A stretch of DNA of 5,544 nucleotides from Acetobacterium sp. (GTDB taxonomy: Bacteria > Bacillota > Clostridia > Eubacteriales > Eubacteriaceae). The stretch is from contig JAKLQL010000272.1 in assembly GCA_022013395.1 (NCBI GenBank), forward strand, positions 1 to 5,544. Reading direction: 5' to 3'. The notes under the pieces were generated by a model. The model was not told where the DNA came from and did not search any database. It saw only the letters and a list, made by a program, of their open reading frames with translations. The position numbers and the translations under genes were made by a program. Of the stretch, positions 1-5,544 are shown in pieces. The number at the start of each line of letters is the position of its first letter. Position 1 is the first letter of the stretch.

Positions 1-1026
1 CTGACGCTGCAACGAAAAGAAGTTGATCGTATTCCTGCGATTCCACTAGTGTGTGGTGCTTCCTATCGAATTTTGGGTTCGCGCTATGATAAATGGTCTC
101 AGGATGCCGAAATTGCCACTCAGAGTTTACTGGCTGCCCAGGAATTAATCGGCCAGGATGCCTTTTTGCTTTTGGTTGACCTTTCGGTTGAAGCGGCTGA
201 CTTTGGCCAAGAAATTATTTATCCAAAATTCAGCACCGCCTATCCAGATTTTAATAACCAGTTTATAAAAACCGCTGGTGAATATGACAAAATAAAAAAA
301 GTCAATCCACGTGAAACAAAACGGATGAAACAGGTCATCGATATGGTCAAAGGCTTATCCGAGGCAAAAGGTAACGAAGTGGCCATCTTTGGTTTCCTTT
401 ATGGTCCTTTAGGGGTTCTGTCTCAGATCAGAGGACACAAAGAATTGTTTGTGGATTTAATTAAACACCCGGAAGAAGTACTGGCTGCTGTTGATGTGAT
501 CACGGATGTACTGATTGAGTATGCCATTGCTCAGATTGAAGCTGGTGCCCATTCCATCGTTATCGATCCGCTCTATTCTTCAGGAACCGTTTTAAGAAAC
601 ACCACCTGGGAAAAATTCGAAGGCCCGTATTTAAAACGTCTGGCTGATGCGATTCGAGCAGCCGGTTCGGCTGTGGCCATTCATAATTGCGGTGGCGGTG
701 TTTATTTCGAAGAAGTCATTAAGTGGTCTGATCCCGTTGCTATTTCCGTTGCTCATCCGGCTCATGGCGCTAAAGACTGGGAAGAACATGCCAAAACATG
801 GGGCGATAAGATTATCACCATTGGATACTCCGATCCGGCGGAAACAGGATTAGTGTTTACAAGTGATGAAGTGTTGGAAGATTGTACAAAGCAACTTGAT
901 ATCTTTAAAAAGCATCATGCTGGGTTCATCCTTTCATCGGGCTGTGAATTCCCTCCTAATGGTAATTTATTAAATGCTGCCGCAATGGTAGAAGCGTCCC
1001 GAAGATACGGACGATGGTCGATATAA
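1..1026 (+). CDS. UROD/MtaA-family corrinoid methyltransferase, 5'-truncated by window edge
   Basis: Partial gene: frame 1 is open from base 1, and the residues before the first internal GTG (base 49) read LTLQRKEVDRIPAIPLVCG, a typical family N-terminus, so the true start lies upstream. Aligned with the second methyltransferase here (2831-3853), about 11 residues are missing; 341 are visible, a normal family length. The fold is the uroporphyrinogen-decarboxylase TIM barrel used by MtaA/MtbA-type methyltransferases. Seen directly: HNCGGG with His228 and Cys230 (visible numbering) and Cys315 in SSGCEFPPNGN, matching the H-x-C...C zinc site that activates the methyl acceptor thiol in MtaA. True uroporphyrinogen decarboxylases lack this triad, so haem synthesis is unlikely. 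It could be the methyltransferase that demethylates a substrate onto a corrinoid protein, or the one that takes methyl off it; the sequence does not decide. A 125-base spacer with an inverted repeat separates it from the CobW gene, so co-transcription is uncertain. Confidence 0.88.
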   Translation: MTLQRKEVDRIPAIPLVCGASYRILGSRYDKWSQDAEIATQSLLAAQELIGQDAFLLLVDLSVEAADFGQEIIYPKFSTAYPDFNNQFIKTAGEYDKIKKVNPRETKRMKQVIDMVKGLSEAKGNEVAIFGFLYGPLGVLSQIRGHKELFVDLIKHPEEVLAAVDVITDVLIEYAIAQIEAGAHSIVIDPLYSSGTVLRNTTWEKFEGPYLKRLADAIRAAGSAVAIHNCGGGVYFEEVIKWSDPVAISVAHPAHGAKDWEEHAKTWGDKIITIGYSDPAETGLVFTSDEVLEDCTKQLDIFKKHHAGFILSSGCEFPPNGNLLNAAAMVEASRRYGRWSI

Positions 1027-1071
1027 TATTTTAGTGATTTTAAATATAGAATAAAATAGATTTAGTCTAGC

Positions 1072-1117
1072 TGATCAATGATAACTATCAAGCATAAATG
1101 ATAGTTGTCATTGATCA
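1072..1117. repeat. 19-bp inverted repeat with 8-base loop in intergenic spacer
   Basis: The left arm (1072-1090) and right arm (1099-1117) are complementary over all 19 positions if one G-U wobble is allowed; the loop is AGCATAAA. Each arm has TGATCA, itself palindromic, at its outer end, and the inner part of the left arm (TGATAACTATCA) is also nearly palindromic, so TGAT/ATCA half-sites recur through the element. No run of T follows on either strand, so it does not look like a standard intrinsic terminator. It could be an operator for a dimeric or tetrameric regulator, an mRNA processing or stabilising hairpin between the upstream methyltransferase and the CobW gene, or a copy of a dispersed palindromic repeat. 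The rest of the spacer (1027-1071 and 1118-1137) is AT-rich with nothing else I can support. Confidence 0.85.
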
Positions 1118-1137
1118 AAATTGAATTTATGACAGAT

Positions 1138-1141
1138 AGGG
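1138..1141 (+). promoter_or_regulatory. Ribosome binding site of CobW-like gene
   Basis: AGGG lies 10 bases before the ATG at 1152, in the purine-rich stretch AGGGAAGTGAAAG. It supports that start. The GTG at 1144 is not an alternative because it meets a stop after three codons. Confidence 0.6.
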
Positions 1142-1151
1142 AAGTGAAAGT

Positions 1152-2102
1152 ATGACAATACAAATTGATATTTTTTCTGGTTTTTTTGGTGCCGGCAAAA
1201 CCACTTTAATCAAAAAGCTGATTGACGAAAAAGTGTATTCAAAAAAAGTAACTTTAATCGAAAATGAGTTTGGTGAAATTCCGATTGATGGGGCGTTTTT
1301 AAAAAAATATAATATCGAAATAAAAGAAATCAAAGCAGGCTGCATTTGCTGTTCAACTGTCGGTGATTTTACCAATACGCTAAAAGAGATCATTGAATCG
1401 AAAGAAACAGAAAGAATTATCATCGAACCGTCCGGGGTTGGAAAGCTGTCAGAAATCGTTAAGATTGTCAGAAAACTGGAAGGGGTTTATGACATCAATC
1501 TCAATTTGGTAATCGCGGCAGTTGATGTAACCATGTATGAAGAGTTTGTTGAATTATTCAGTGAATTTTATGAAGACCAGGTTGTTCATGCCAGTACAAT
1601 TATTTTGAGCCGCACCCAAAATGTGGGGGAAGATGAACTGCAAAAAGTTGTTTCCAGAATCAAAGCGATTAATGAAAAAGCATCGATTGTGACCACCCCC
1701 TGGGATGATTTAAGCGGGGTTGAACTGATTGGTCTTTCAGAAGAAGATGGCGAACAGCTATTAGTCGACAACGATGATGACCATCACCACGTGCATGATC
1801 ACGACCACGATCATGACGAAGATGATCATAATCACGATATCTTTTCAAGTTGGGGAATTGAGACCCCTAAAATATTCTCCGTCGAGCTTTTAAAAAGTAT
1901 TTTTGAAGGGCTCAAAGATGAAAGTAACTTTGGGAAGGTTGTCCGATCAAAAGGTAAGGTTCAGGTTGATGATGTGAATTGGGTGGAATTTGACTTTGTT
2001 CCCAATGCTTTTGAAATCAGACAATCTGACCCCGATGAAATCGGACGTATTACTGTCATTGGCCATGAACTCAATAAAGAAAAGCTAGTCACTGTATTTT
2101 AA
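1152..2102 (+). CDS. CobW/COG0523-family P-loop GTPase with His-rich metal-binding stretch
   Basis: 316 residues, complete, cytoplasmic. Domains in order: Walker A GFFGAGKTT (residues 10-18); ENEFGEIPIDG (37-47); the family's CxCC metal site as GCICC (Cys64, Cys66, Cys67); EPSG (92-95) where relatives often have ETTG; a His/Asp-rich segment at about 206-229 with nine histidines; then a CobW C-terminal domain (about 238-316). Known of the family: GTP-driven metallochaperones or insertases for zinc, cobalt or other metals. Odd feature: the guanine-recognition motif NKxD appears as SRTQ (153-156, in IILSRTQNV), so nucleotide specificity may differ. Inference from context: both flanking methyltransferases carry a predicted zinc triad and the locus is corrinoid-related, so zinc delivery to the methyltransferases or a cobalt/corrinoid role are the leading options. 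The next gene starts one base after its stop, which points to co-translation. The family call is firm; the metal and client are not known. Confidence 0.93.
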   Translation: MTIQIDIFSGFFGAGKTTLIKKLIDEKVYSKKVTLIENEFGEIPIDGAFLKKYNIEIKEIKAGCICCSTVGDFTNTLKEIIESKETERIIIEPSGVGKLSEIVKIVRKLEGVYDINLNLVIAAVDVTMYEEFVELFSEFYEDQVVHASTIILSRTQNVGEDELQKVVSRIKAINEKASIVTTPWDDLSGVELIGLSEEDGEQLLVDNDDDHHHVHDHDHDHDEDDHNHDIFSSWGIETPKIFSVELLKSIFEGLKDESNFGKVVRSKGKVQVDDVNWVEFDFVPNAFEIRQSDPDEIGRITVIGHELNKEKLVTVF

Positions 2103-2103
2103 T

Positions 2104-2772
2104 ATGAAGATCAAAGTAATCGCATGCGAAGTGATGCAGGAAGAAATAAAACGGTTAGAGCCAATTGCTAATCGTGATTATGAGTTTGTTTCCATGGATT
2201 TTCATCTTTATCCCCCAAAATTAAAAGTAGAATTACAGCGAATCATCGATGCGTCCCAGGATTATCAGCAAATAATCCTAGCCTTCGGTTTATGCGGCGG
2301 GGCGGCCAGTGGTTTAACATCAAAAACCAGCGAATTGATTATTCCCAGAGTCCACGATTGTATCTCAATTTTTTTAAGCTCCGATAAATGCAGTGCCTGT
2401 GATTTTAAAAAAGAACTAGGGACATTTTACCTCAGCAATGGCTGGATGATTACTGAAAAGACGATCATTTCTGATTATCACCGCATTTTGAATCGTTTGG
2501 GAGAAAAAAAAGCCAAGCGGATGCTGGAGAGAATGTACGATGGTTATAATAAGGTTTTATTTATTGAGACAACAGCCGAGTGTCAGGAGGAGGTTATCGA
2601 ACAATCAAAAGAAATTGCCACCTTATTTGGCGCTGAATATTTAACCGTTAAAGGAGAGACTGCTTTTATTAAAAAAATAATTGCAGGTCCCTGGGACGAT
2701 CTGAATTTTATTAAGGTTCCGCCTTTGGGAGAGATCACCGAAGAAGACTTTGGAATCAATAAAAAAAATTAG
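2104..2772 (+). CDS. DUF1638 domain protein
   Basis: 222 residues, complete, no signal peptide or membrane segment. It matches the DUF1638 pattern as I recall it: an N-terminal IACEV (Cys8), LAFGLCGG (Cys64), IIPRVHDCISIFL (His84, Cys86), GTFYLSNGW, and a C-terminal GPWDDLNFIKVPPLG. The biochemical function of this family is not established. Members often sit next to corrinoid methyltransferases and RACE/RamA-type activators, as here. Conserved Cys and His residues suggest metal or cofactor binding (inference). A CSAC motif (Cys96, Cys99) lies in the variable stretch after HDC and may add a CxxC site; Cys160 is a further cysteine. The ATG is one base after the CobW stop and has no good ribosome binding site 5-12 bases upstream, so translation probably depends on ribosomes finishing the CobW gene. 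That argues for joint function and matched output of the two proteins. Confidence 0.85.
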   Translation: MKIKVIACEVMQEEIKRLEPIANRDYEFVSMDFHLYPPKLKVELQRIIDASQDYQQIILAFGLCGGAASGLTSKTSELIIPRVHDCISIFLSSDKCSACDFKKELGTFYLSNGWMITEKTIISDYHRILNRLGEKKAKRMLERMYDGYNKVLFIETTAECQEEVIEQSKEIATLFGAEYLTVKGETAFIKKIIAGPWDDLNFIKVPPLGEITEEDFGINKKN

Positions 2773-2793
2773 TTTATTGCGATTTAGTTTATT
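2769..2793 (+). repeat. Two 10-base direct repeats in spacer before second methyltransferase
   Basis: TTAGTTTATT occurs at 2769-2778 and again at 2784-2793, a 15-base period, overlapping the stop of the DUF1638 gene and the 58-base spacer after it. TATAAA (2793-2798) follows and could be a -10 box, but no convincing -35 hexamer is present. The repeats may be chance in AT-rich sequence; an operator or weak internal promoter is possible. Confidence 0.3.
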
Positions 2794-2817
2794 ATAAATT
2801 AGAATGCTAGCCAAGAA

Positions 2818-2823
2818 AGAGGA
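2818..2823 (+). promoter_or_regulatory. Ribosome binding site of MtaA-like gene
   Basis: AGAGGA ends 7 bases before the ATG at 2831 and fixes that start. The ATG at 2824 is only 1 base from this site and runs into a stop after four codons, so it is not the start. Confidence 0.75.
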
Positions 2824-2830
2824 ATGAATA

Positions 2831-3853
2831 ATGAATGATTTAACACCAAAGGAACGAATACTCCGTTCATTAAATAAAGAATCCGTTGATCGCGCACCGG
2901 TTATCTGTCCCGGTGGCATGATGAATTCGGCCATCGTTGATGTTATGAACAAAACCGGTCATACTTTACCGGACGGGCACCACGACAGCCAACTGATGGC
3001 GGACATTGCCAATGATGTGCATGAAAATACTGGTTTTGAAAATTTCGGGATCCCCTTTTGTATGACGGTAGAAGCCGAAGTACTGGGAAGTGAGATTAAT
3101 TATGGAACCCTGGCATGTGAGCCCAAAATTCAAAAAGAAGTCTTTCCTTCAGTCAAAGAAGTTATTTACAAAGATTATGGCGCCATGGCGAAAAATAAAC
3201 GGGTTAACACCATCATTGAAGCGACTTATAGTTTATCAAAAAAATATCCGGACGTACCAGTGTTTGGCAGTATCACCGGTCCATTAAGCACCGCCGCATC
3301 ATTGGTTGATCCGATTCCATTTTTAAAGGAATTAAGAAAAAATCCCAGTGAGGCGCATCGGGTAGTTGATTATGCCTCAAATCATATTATTGAACTGGCA
3401 AAGCTGATGATTGACAGCGGGGCCAGTGTGATTACCATTGCCGATCCGACAGCAACCGGAGAAATATTAGGACCAGCGATGTTTGATGAATATGCAGTTC
3501 AGTATTTGAATAAAATCATCGATGCCATCCACGAAACCAATACCCCGGTTATTGTACATATTTGCGGAAAAATGAATGCGGTCAGAAAATTTGTTCCGCA
3601 AATTAAGTCTGATGCCATCAGCACCGATTCTTCGATCAGCTTAAAAAAACTAAAAGAAGATTATCCCGAGTTAACCACCATGGGCAATCTCAGCACCTAT
3701 CTGTTAGAATTTGGCGAAGCCGAAAAAGTTTCAAAACAAACCGAAAAACTAAAATTAGATGGAATAAATATTATTGCGCCAGCTTGCGGATTGAGTACAT
3801 CTACACCGCTGGCAAATATCACCGCGATGACCAGTCGCGTCAAGGGGGCTTAA
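2831..3853 (+). CDS. MtaA/MtbA-like methylcobamide methyltransferase (UROD family)
   Basis: 340 residues, complete, the usual length for the family. The N-terminus LTPKERILRSLNKESVDRAP is typical, and the whole chain follows methanogen methylcobamide:coenzyme M methyltransferases: the GIPFCMTVEAEVLGSEINYGT region, GSITGPLSTAASLVDP, ASVITIADPTATGEILGP, VHICG and APACGLSTSTPLANI. The zinc triad is complete: His243 and Cys245 in HICG, and Cys319 in PACG. In the characterised enzymes this zinc activates the thiol of coenzyme M, which then takes the methyl group from methyl-Co(III) on a corrinoid protein. Bacteria of the kind suspected here do not normally use coenzyme M this way, so the acceptor may be another thiol or a folate, or the enzyme may run as a donor-side methyltransferase (inference). 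It is well diverged from the other methyltransferase at 1-1026. The RACE gene starts 4 bases after its stop, so the two are very likely co-expressed. Confidence 0.92.
   Translation: MNDLTPKERILRSLNKESVDRAPVICPGGMMNSAIVDVMNKTGHTLPDGHHDSQLMADIANDVHENTGFENFGIPFCMTVEAEVLGSEINYGTLACEPKIQKEVFPSVKEVIYKDYGAMAKNKRVNTIIEATYSLSKKYPDVPVFGSITGPLSTAASLVDPIPFLKELRKNPSEAHRVVDYASNHIIELAKLMIDSGASVITIADPTATGEILGPAMFDEYAVQYLNKIIDAIHETNTPVIVHICGKMNAVRKFVPQIKSDAISTDSSISLKKLKEDYPELTTMGNLSTYLLEFGEAEKVSKQTEKLKLDGINIIAPACGLSTSTPLANITAMTSRVKGA
3842..3848 (+). promoter_or_regulatory. Ribosome binding site of RACE gene, inside the end of the MtaA-like gene
   Basis: AAGGGGG lies within the last codons of the upstream gene, 8 bases before the ATG at 3857. 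Its strength and spacing identify the start and suggest coupled translation of methyltransferase and activator. Confidence 0.8.
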
Positions 3854-3856
3854 ATC

Positions 3857-5544
3857 ATGGTAAATGTAAATTTTATTGAAGAAAATAAGGCCATTATCGT
3901 TGACAAAGGCACAACCATTTTAGAGGCAGCCCAAAAGTTGGGGATTGTCATCGAATCACCTTGTAATTCGGAAGGGGTCTGTGGCAAATGCAAGGTTCAG
4001 CTTGCCGAAGCAAGTCTCAAAAATATCGAAGAATATGGCAAACATCAGTTGCCTGAAGAAGAAAAAAAGCAGGGTTATGTGCTGTCATGTCAAACCAAGG
4101 TGACAGGCAACGTTGAAGTCAAAGCCGTCGCCAAAAATCTCAATAAAACACTGCAAATACTCAATCATGGACAAAGCTTTGACATTGATGTCAACAGCTT
4201 TATTAAAAAAGCCCATAATGGCAATGGGAAGACCATTATCACTGCCGGCGAAGTGATCTTAGGGGAAGAAGTTGGTGATACCTCAGCCCAGAATTACGGC
4301 GTCGTTGTTGATATTGGAACGACCACCTTGGTTGCTACCCTGGTAAATATCAATACCGGAGAAGAATTGCATTCCGTTTCGGCATTAAATCCACAGAGCT
4401 TGCATGCCCAGGATGTACTATCCCGGATTAAATATGCTTCTGATGAAAACGGTCTGGATGCGATGTATTCAATGATTACCAAAGAATTGAATAAACTGAT
4501 TGAAAAAGCTGCCAAAAATGCTGGCATTGATCAACAGCATATCTATGAAGTGATTTATAGTGGAAATACCTGTATGATCCATCTGGCCGCTAATGTAAAT
4601 CCCTATTCACTGGGTAAATATCCTTATACACCGTTGTTAAGAGGCGGAAGCAGTTTGAATTTCGATGAACATCTGCTGAACATATCCAAATTTGGTTCGA
4701 TTTATCTGCCACCGATTATCTCATCGTTTGTCGGACCGGATATTACGTCTGGAGTGTTAGCCACCCGGCTGCAAGACAAAAAACAAGTCACTCTGTTTGT
4801 TGATATCGGCACCAATGGGGAAATGGTTTTATCTGATCACGGTGCCCTTACCGCAACCTCTACTGCGGCTGGACCGGCTTTTGAGGGGATGAACATTTCT
4901 TATGGGATGCGGGCTGAAAAAGGTGCTATTGAATATTTCGAAATTAACGAAGATGGCAGCATTGACATCAGAACCATCGAAGATGGCGAACCGATTGGTA
5001 TTTGCGGCAGTGGCTTGCTTGACATTGTCGGTGAGCTGGTCGTCCACAAAGTCATCGATAAGCGGGGACGATTAGCTTCTCTGGAAAGCAGTGAACTCAA
5101 ACAGAATTTAAAAGATAAACTGGTTAAAATCGACGGGAAAATTGCTTTTGAGGTCGCCAACGGTGTTTATCTGACCCAAAAGGACATCAGACAGGTGCAA
5201 CTGGCAAAGGGGGCCGTCAGAGCAGGCATTGAGTTTTTGATGGATGCCAAAAATCTTAAGGCGCAAGAAGTTAATGAAGTTCAGATTGCCGGATCTGTTG
5301 GTTTTCATTTTCGAGCAAAAATCCTGATTAACATTGGCTTGCTGCCAAAAGAATTTGAAGGCAAAATTGATTTTGTCGGCAATACCTCGAAATCAGGTGG
5401 CTTGGCATTCTTATTAAATCAGAAATATCGTGATGAAATGGAAAGCCTGGTTACTAAAATTGATGTCATTGAATTGTCCAACGGCGAGAATTTTGATCGC
5501 ATCTTTGTAAATTGTCTATCGTTTGACAAACAGAAGAAGAGTGC
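3857..5544 (+). CDS. RACE/RamA-like reductive activator of corrinoid proteins ([2Fe-2S] + ASKHA/DUF4445), 3'-truncated by window edge
   Basis: The frame is open from ATG 3857 to the window end, giving 562 codons without a stop. Order of parts: an N-terminal ferredoxin domain with Cys36-x5-Cys42-x2-Cys45 and Cys78, fitting one [2Fe-2S] cluster; a linker of about residues 90-145; then an ASKHA-type ATPase region with DIGTTT (152-157), SGNT (235-238), a second phosphate-loop motif DIGTNGE (316-322), AGPAFEG (338-344), GICGSGLLD (381-389) and GNTSKSGG (508-515). Known role of this family: ATP-dependent reduction of Co(II) to Co(I) in corrinoid methyltransferase proteins that have been accidentally oxidised, with electrons entering through the iron-sulfur cluster. 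The visible end (NFDRIFVNCLSFDK) resembles the family's C-terminus, so only a few codons are probably missing. It follows the MtaA-like gene by 3 bases. Its target corrinoid protein is not in the window. The family is clear; which corrinoid protein it serves is unknown. Confidence 0.93.
   Translation, partial: MVNVNFIEENKAIIVDKGTTILEAAQKLGIVIESPCNSEGVCGKCKVQLAEASLKNIEEYGKHQLPEEEKKQGYVLSCQTKVTGNVEVKAVAKNLNKTLQILNHGQSFDIDVNSFIKKAHNGNGKTIITAGEVILGEEVGDTSAQNYGVVVDIGTTTLVATLVNINTGEELHSVSALNPQSLHAQDVLSRIKYASDENGLDAMYSMITKELNKLIEKAAKNAGIDQQHIYEVIYSGNTCMIHLAANVNPYSLGKYPYTPLLRGGSSLNFDEHLLNISKFGSIYLPPIISSFVGPDITSGVLATRLQDKKQVTLFVDIGTNGEMVLSDHGALTATSTAAGPAFEGMNISYGMRAEKGAIEYFEINEDGSIDIRTIEDGEPIGICGSGLLDIVGELVVHKVIDKRGRLASLESSELKQNLKDKLVKIDGKIAFEVANGVYLTQKDIRQVQLAKGAVRAGIEFLMDAKNLKAQEVNEVQIAGSVGFHFRAKILINIGLLPKEFEGKIDFVGNTSKSGGLAFLLNQKYRDEMESLVTKIDVIELSNGENFDRIFVNCLSFDKQKKS

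Noticed and set aside
49..51. GTG as the start codon of the first methyltransferase
   Set aside because: The frame stays open to base 1 and the 16 codons before it encode conserved family sequence (KEVDRIPAIPL), so this GTG is an internal valine.
1..1026. Uroporphyrinogen decarboxylase of haem synthesis
   Set aside because: The H-x-C...C zinc triad and the corrinoid-activator context fit the methyltransferase branch of the fold instead.
1022..1027. TATAAT as a -10 promoter box for the CobW gene
   Set aside because: The hexamer is perfect but there is no -35-like sequence 16-18 bases upstream and no extended -10; it lies in AT-rich sequence at a stop codon, so chance is likely.
1079..1102. 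Seven-codon leader peptide (ATG at 1079) in the spacer
   Set aside because: No ribosome binding site, and the ATG belongs to the arm of the inverted repeat.
1072..1117. Inverted repeat as an intrinsic terminator of the first gene
   Set aside because: The stem is followed by AAATTGAATTT on the + strand and there is no U-run on the - strand side either; the stem is also AT-rich. Kept as an unexplained inverted repeat.
1105..1134. TTGTCA plus TATGAC as a promoter overlapping the palindrome
   Set aside because: The implied transcript start would fall after the ribosome binding site of the CobW gene, and the -10 match is poor.
1027..1151. Cobalamin riboswitch before the CobW gene
   Set aside because: The spacer is too short and lacks a B12-box-like sequence; the only notable structure is the inverted repeat.
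1127..1771. Minus-strand reading frames opposite the CobW gene
   Set aside because: Serine/isoleucine/phenylalanine-rich translations typical of the antisense of an AT-rich gene; the + strand frame has clear GTPase motifs.
4829..5308. Overlapping minus-strand reading frames opposite the RACE gene
   Set aside because: They lie fully antisense to a well-conserved coding region, have no recognisable protein features and no plausible ribosome binding context.

Overview
The window is part of a corrinoid-dependent methyl-transfer locus, with all genes on the + strand and a low-GC composition. Strong purine-rich ribosome binding sites, the gene repertoire (two uroporphyrinogen-decarboxylase-fold methyltransferases, a CobW-type GTPase, a DUF1638 protein and a ferredoxin/ASKHA corrinoid activator) and the protein style suggest an anaerobic Firmicute, most likely an acetogen of the Acetobacterium/Eubacterium type. 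That organism call is inference; no marker gene is present.

Layout: (1) 1-1026, the 3' 341 codons of a UROD/MtaA-family methyltransferase, whose reading frame is open at the left edge. (2) 1027-1151, an AT-rich spacer with a striking 19-bp inverted repeat and no other clear signal. (3) 1152-2102, a CobW/COG0523 P-loop GTPase with a His/Asp-rich metal-binding stretch and an altered guanine-recognition motif. (4) 2104-2772, a DUF1638 protein starting one base after the CobW stop. (5) 2773-2830, a short spacer with a small direct repeat. (6) 2831-3853, a second methyltransferase that closely resembles methylcobamide:coenzyme M methyltransferases (MtaA/MtbA type). (7) 3857 to the right edge, a [2Fe-2S]/ASKHA reductive activator of corrinoid proteins (RACE/RamA-like), cut by the window end probably only a few codons before its stop.

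Proposed working model (inference): the methyltransferases move a methyl group from an unidentified donor to a corrinoid protein and on to an acceptor. The RACE protein repairs the corrinoid by ATP-dependent reduction when Co(I) is oxidised to Co(II). The CobW GTPase may supply metal, plausibly the zinc that both methyltransferases need at their H-x-C...C sites. DUF1638 has no established function, but its tight coupling to CobW and its cysteine set suggest a metal- or corrinoid-linked role. No corrinoid-binding protein is encoded in the window, so it should lie just outside or elsewhere. The most interesting points are the CobW-DUF1638 pair sandwiched between two predicted zinc methyltransferases, the degenerate G4 motif of the CobW protein, and the unexplained nested palindrome upstream of it.
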